From contig CADECW010000042.1 of the NCBI GenBank assembly GCA_902825855.1, positions 2,863 to 51,751 on the forward strand: a stretch of DNA of 48,889 nucleotides, read 5' to 3'. The notes beneath the pieces were generated by a model. It searched no databases and was not told where the DNA came from. It saw nothing but the letters and a program-made list of their open reading frames with translations. The DNA comes from an uncultured Rhodospirillales bacterium. Its GTDB lineage: Bacteria; Pseudomonadota; Alphaproteobacteria; Reyranellales; Reyranellaceae. Made by a program: the position numbers and the translations under genes. This document shows, one piece after another, positions 47,914 through 48,889 of this stretch. Positions within the stretch are counted from its first letter, which is position 1. Every line of letters begins with the position of its first letter.

Positions 47914-48771
47914 ATGCCGTCTGTCCAGACCGCTCCATCGACTGCCGCCGTCCCGCCTCTTGTCGCCTGGGTCGAGGCGAACGTGCCTTATCTCGCCGAC
48001 CTCAGCATCAAGCCGGTGACCTACAATCCGCCGATCGGCACCGGCGTGCCGCGGCGTGAGGGCAACTACCGCGACTTCAAGATGCGCATTCACAATGCGC
48101 GACCGCTCATCAAGGACCTCTCGCTCGACCGCCAGGCGTTCATCCTGACGCCGCACGAGACCCATGTGCGCGACTTCTACGACAAGGACGAGATCAAACG
48201 GACCTGGGAGCCCGAGGCCGAGGCGCTGGTCAAGCGCGCGACCGGGGCATCGAAGGTCGTGGTGTTCGACCACACCATCCGCGCGGCCGATCGCGGCGTC
48301 GAGCGCGGCCATCGCGCACCGGTGCGCTCCGTGCACAACGACTACACCGAGAAATCGGGTCCGCAGCGCGTGCGCGACCTGCTGCCGCCGGACGAGGCCG
48401 AGGCCCGGCTGAAGAAACGCTTCGTCGAGATCAACGTCTGGCGCAACGTCAGCCACGATCCTGTCGAGATGTCGCCGCTGGGCTTCGTCGATTCCGAGAG
48501 CATCGCGCCGCGCGACCTTGCGGTCTGCGACCTGGTCTATGCCGATCGCACCGGTGAGATCTATATCGGCGTCCATAACGCCGACCACCGCTGGTACTAC
48601 TTCCCACGCATGACGCGCGACGAAGCGGTGCTGATCAAGTGCTACGATTCGATGAAGGATGGCCGCGCCCGTTTCTCATTGCATTCGGCGTTCGACGATC
48701 CGACCTCGGGCGCCAATGCCAAGCCGCGCGAGAGCATCGAGACCCGGACCTTCGCCTTCTTCGACGAGTAG
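47914..48771 (+). CDS. CmcJ/NvfI family oxidoreductase (copy 2)
   Basis: 285 residues from MPSVQTAPSTAAVPPL (GACGAGG upstream); the frame is open 25 codons earlier without a convincing start. It shares with the copy at 10842-11681 the blocks VVFDHTIRA, VHNDYTEKSGPQRVRDLLP, INVWRNVSHDPVEMSPL, HRWYYFPRM, DEAVLIKCYDS, HSAFDDP and RESIETRTFAF. Family members include iron/2-oxoglutarate enzymes; most bacterial ones are unstudied. It follows the cupin gene by 79 bp on the same strand and may belong to the same oxidation pathway. Confidence 0.77.
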   Translation: MPSVQTAPSTAAVPPLVAWVEANVPYLADLSIKPVTYNPPIGTGVPRREGNYRDFKMRIHNARPLIKDLSLDRQAFILTPHETHVRDFYDKDEIKRTWEPEAEALVKRATGASKVVVFDHTIRAADRGVERGHRAPVRSVHNDYTEKSGPQRVRDLLPPDEAEARLKKRFVEINVWRNVSHDPVEMSPLGFVDSESIAPRDLAVCDLVYADRTGEIYIGVHNADHRWYYFPRMTRDEAVLIKCYDSMKDGRARFSLHSAFDDPTSGANAKPRESIETRTFAFFDE

Positions 48772-48822
48772 TAGCCATTGCTGGCATTTTGGGCTCAAAG
48801 CGCCGTGAACAACACACAACAC

Positions 48823-48889
48823 CGTCATCCCGACCGGAGCGCGAAGCGCGAAGCGGAGCAACTGTATTGTTGAGTAGACGCTCGAGCGG
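48823..48889. repeat. Partial dispersed repeat at the window end
   Basis: Starts GTCATCCCGACCGGAGCG and continues into GCAACTGTATTGTTG (48858-48872), related to GCAACGTATTGTTG in the element at 561. It lacks the GAGGGACCT core, so it belongs to the same variant as that partial copy. It is cut off by the window edge. Confidence 0.7.

Overview
The window is high-GC, gene-dense bacterial chromosome with many 4-bp ATGA/GTGA gene overlaps and GTG starts. The family mix points to an alphaproteobacterium: a PmtA-like methyltransferase, a Bug-type (TctC) receptor, FCD-GntR and RpiR regulators, MmgE/PrpD, several SDRs, CoA enzymes and branched-chain (Liv) ABC transport. Reyranella or a related genus is my guess, from family content only. 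I found no rRNA, tRNA, CRISPR array, insertion sequence, integrase or phage gene. The accessory character shows mainly in dispersed inverted repeats and unusual oxygenase clusters.

Layout. 1-7.8 kb: a three-His cupin, MmgE/PrpD protein, acyl-CoA synthetase, an orphan Tae4-like (type VI amidase) protein, an exported hypothetical protein, two SDRs and a nitronate monooxygenase-like flavoprotein. 7.9-11.7 kb: a divergent oxygenase locus. One arm is a PqqC/CADD-type heme-oxygenase-like diiron protein, a GlcG/HbpS protein and a GntR repressor. The other is a Rieske protein with a degenerate catalytic iron site, then a CmcJ/NvfI-family oxidoreductase. Two TTGTATACAA-type operators and a 12-codon leader ORF lie between the arms. 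11.7-14 kb: phosphatase, TauE/SafE exporter and alpha/beta hydrolase operon. 14.3-18.4 kb: a GH17-GT2 fusion membrane glycosyltransferase, phospholipid-methyltransferase-like protein and Nudix hydrolase. 18.4-22.2 kb: MaoC hydratase, Bug receptor, and an operon of a YeiH transporter, a free biotinyl domain and an unknown protein with an exact 137-residue internal duplication. 22.2-31.5 kb: DTW tRNA enzyme, two hotdog thioesterases, GMC oxidoreductase, RND pump plus adaptor, a candidate 45-aa Cys4 protein and an AI-2E-family protein. 31.5-34 kb: CaiB/BaiF CoA-transferase and iron alcohol dehydrogenase. 34-41.9 kb: a Ugp/Mal-type ABC importer divergent from RpiR regulator, nucleotidyltransferase, half-length MetE-like protein and metallophosphoesterase. 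42-48.8 kb: a complete Liv ABC importer, SDR, cupin dioxygenase-like protein and a second CmcJ/NvfI-family protein.

How parts work together (inference). The 34-41.9 kb locus looks like import and processing of a phosphodiester- or polyol-type solute under RpiR control. The 42-48.8 kb locus looks like import followed by oxidation of a small organic, possibly aromatic, acid. The locus at 7.9-10.7 kb is the best candidate for an undescribed system: a diiron oxidase-like protein, a Rieske protein that may only transfer electrons, and a self-contained repressor/operator/leader arrangement.

A dispersed inverted-repeat family (ends GTCATCCCGA/TCGGGATGAC, central GAGGGACCT/AGGTCCCTC) occurs whole or in part at 561-790, 7813-7932, 30283-30331 and 48823-48889. 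A related element (GTCATCCTGAGC ends) at 2158-2237 supplies the stop codon of the acyl-CoA synthetase gene.
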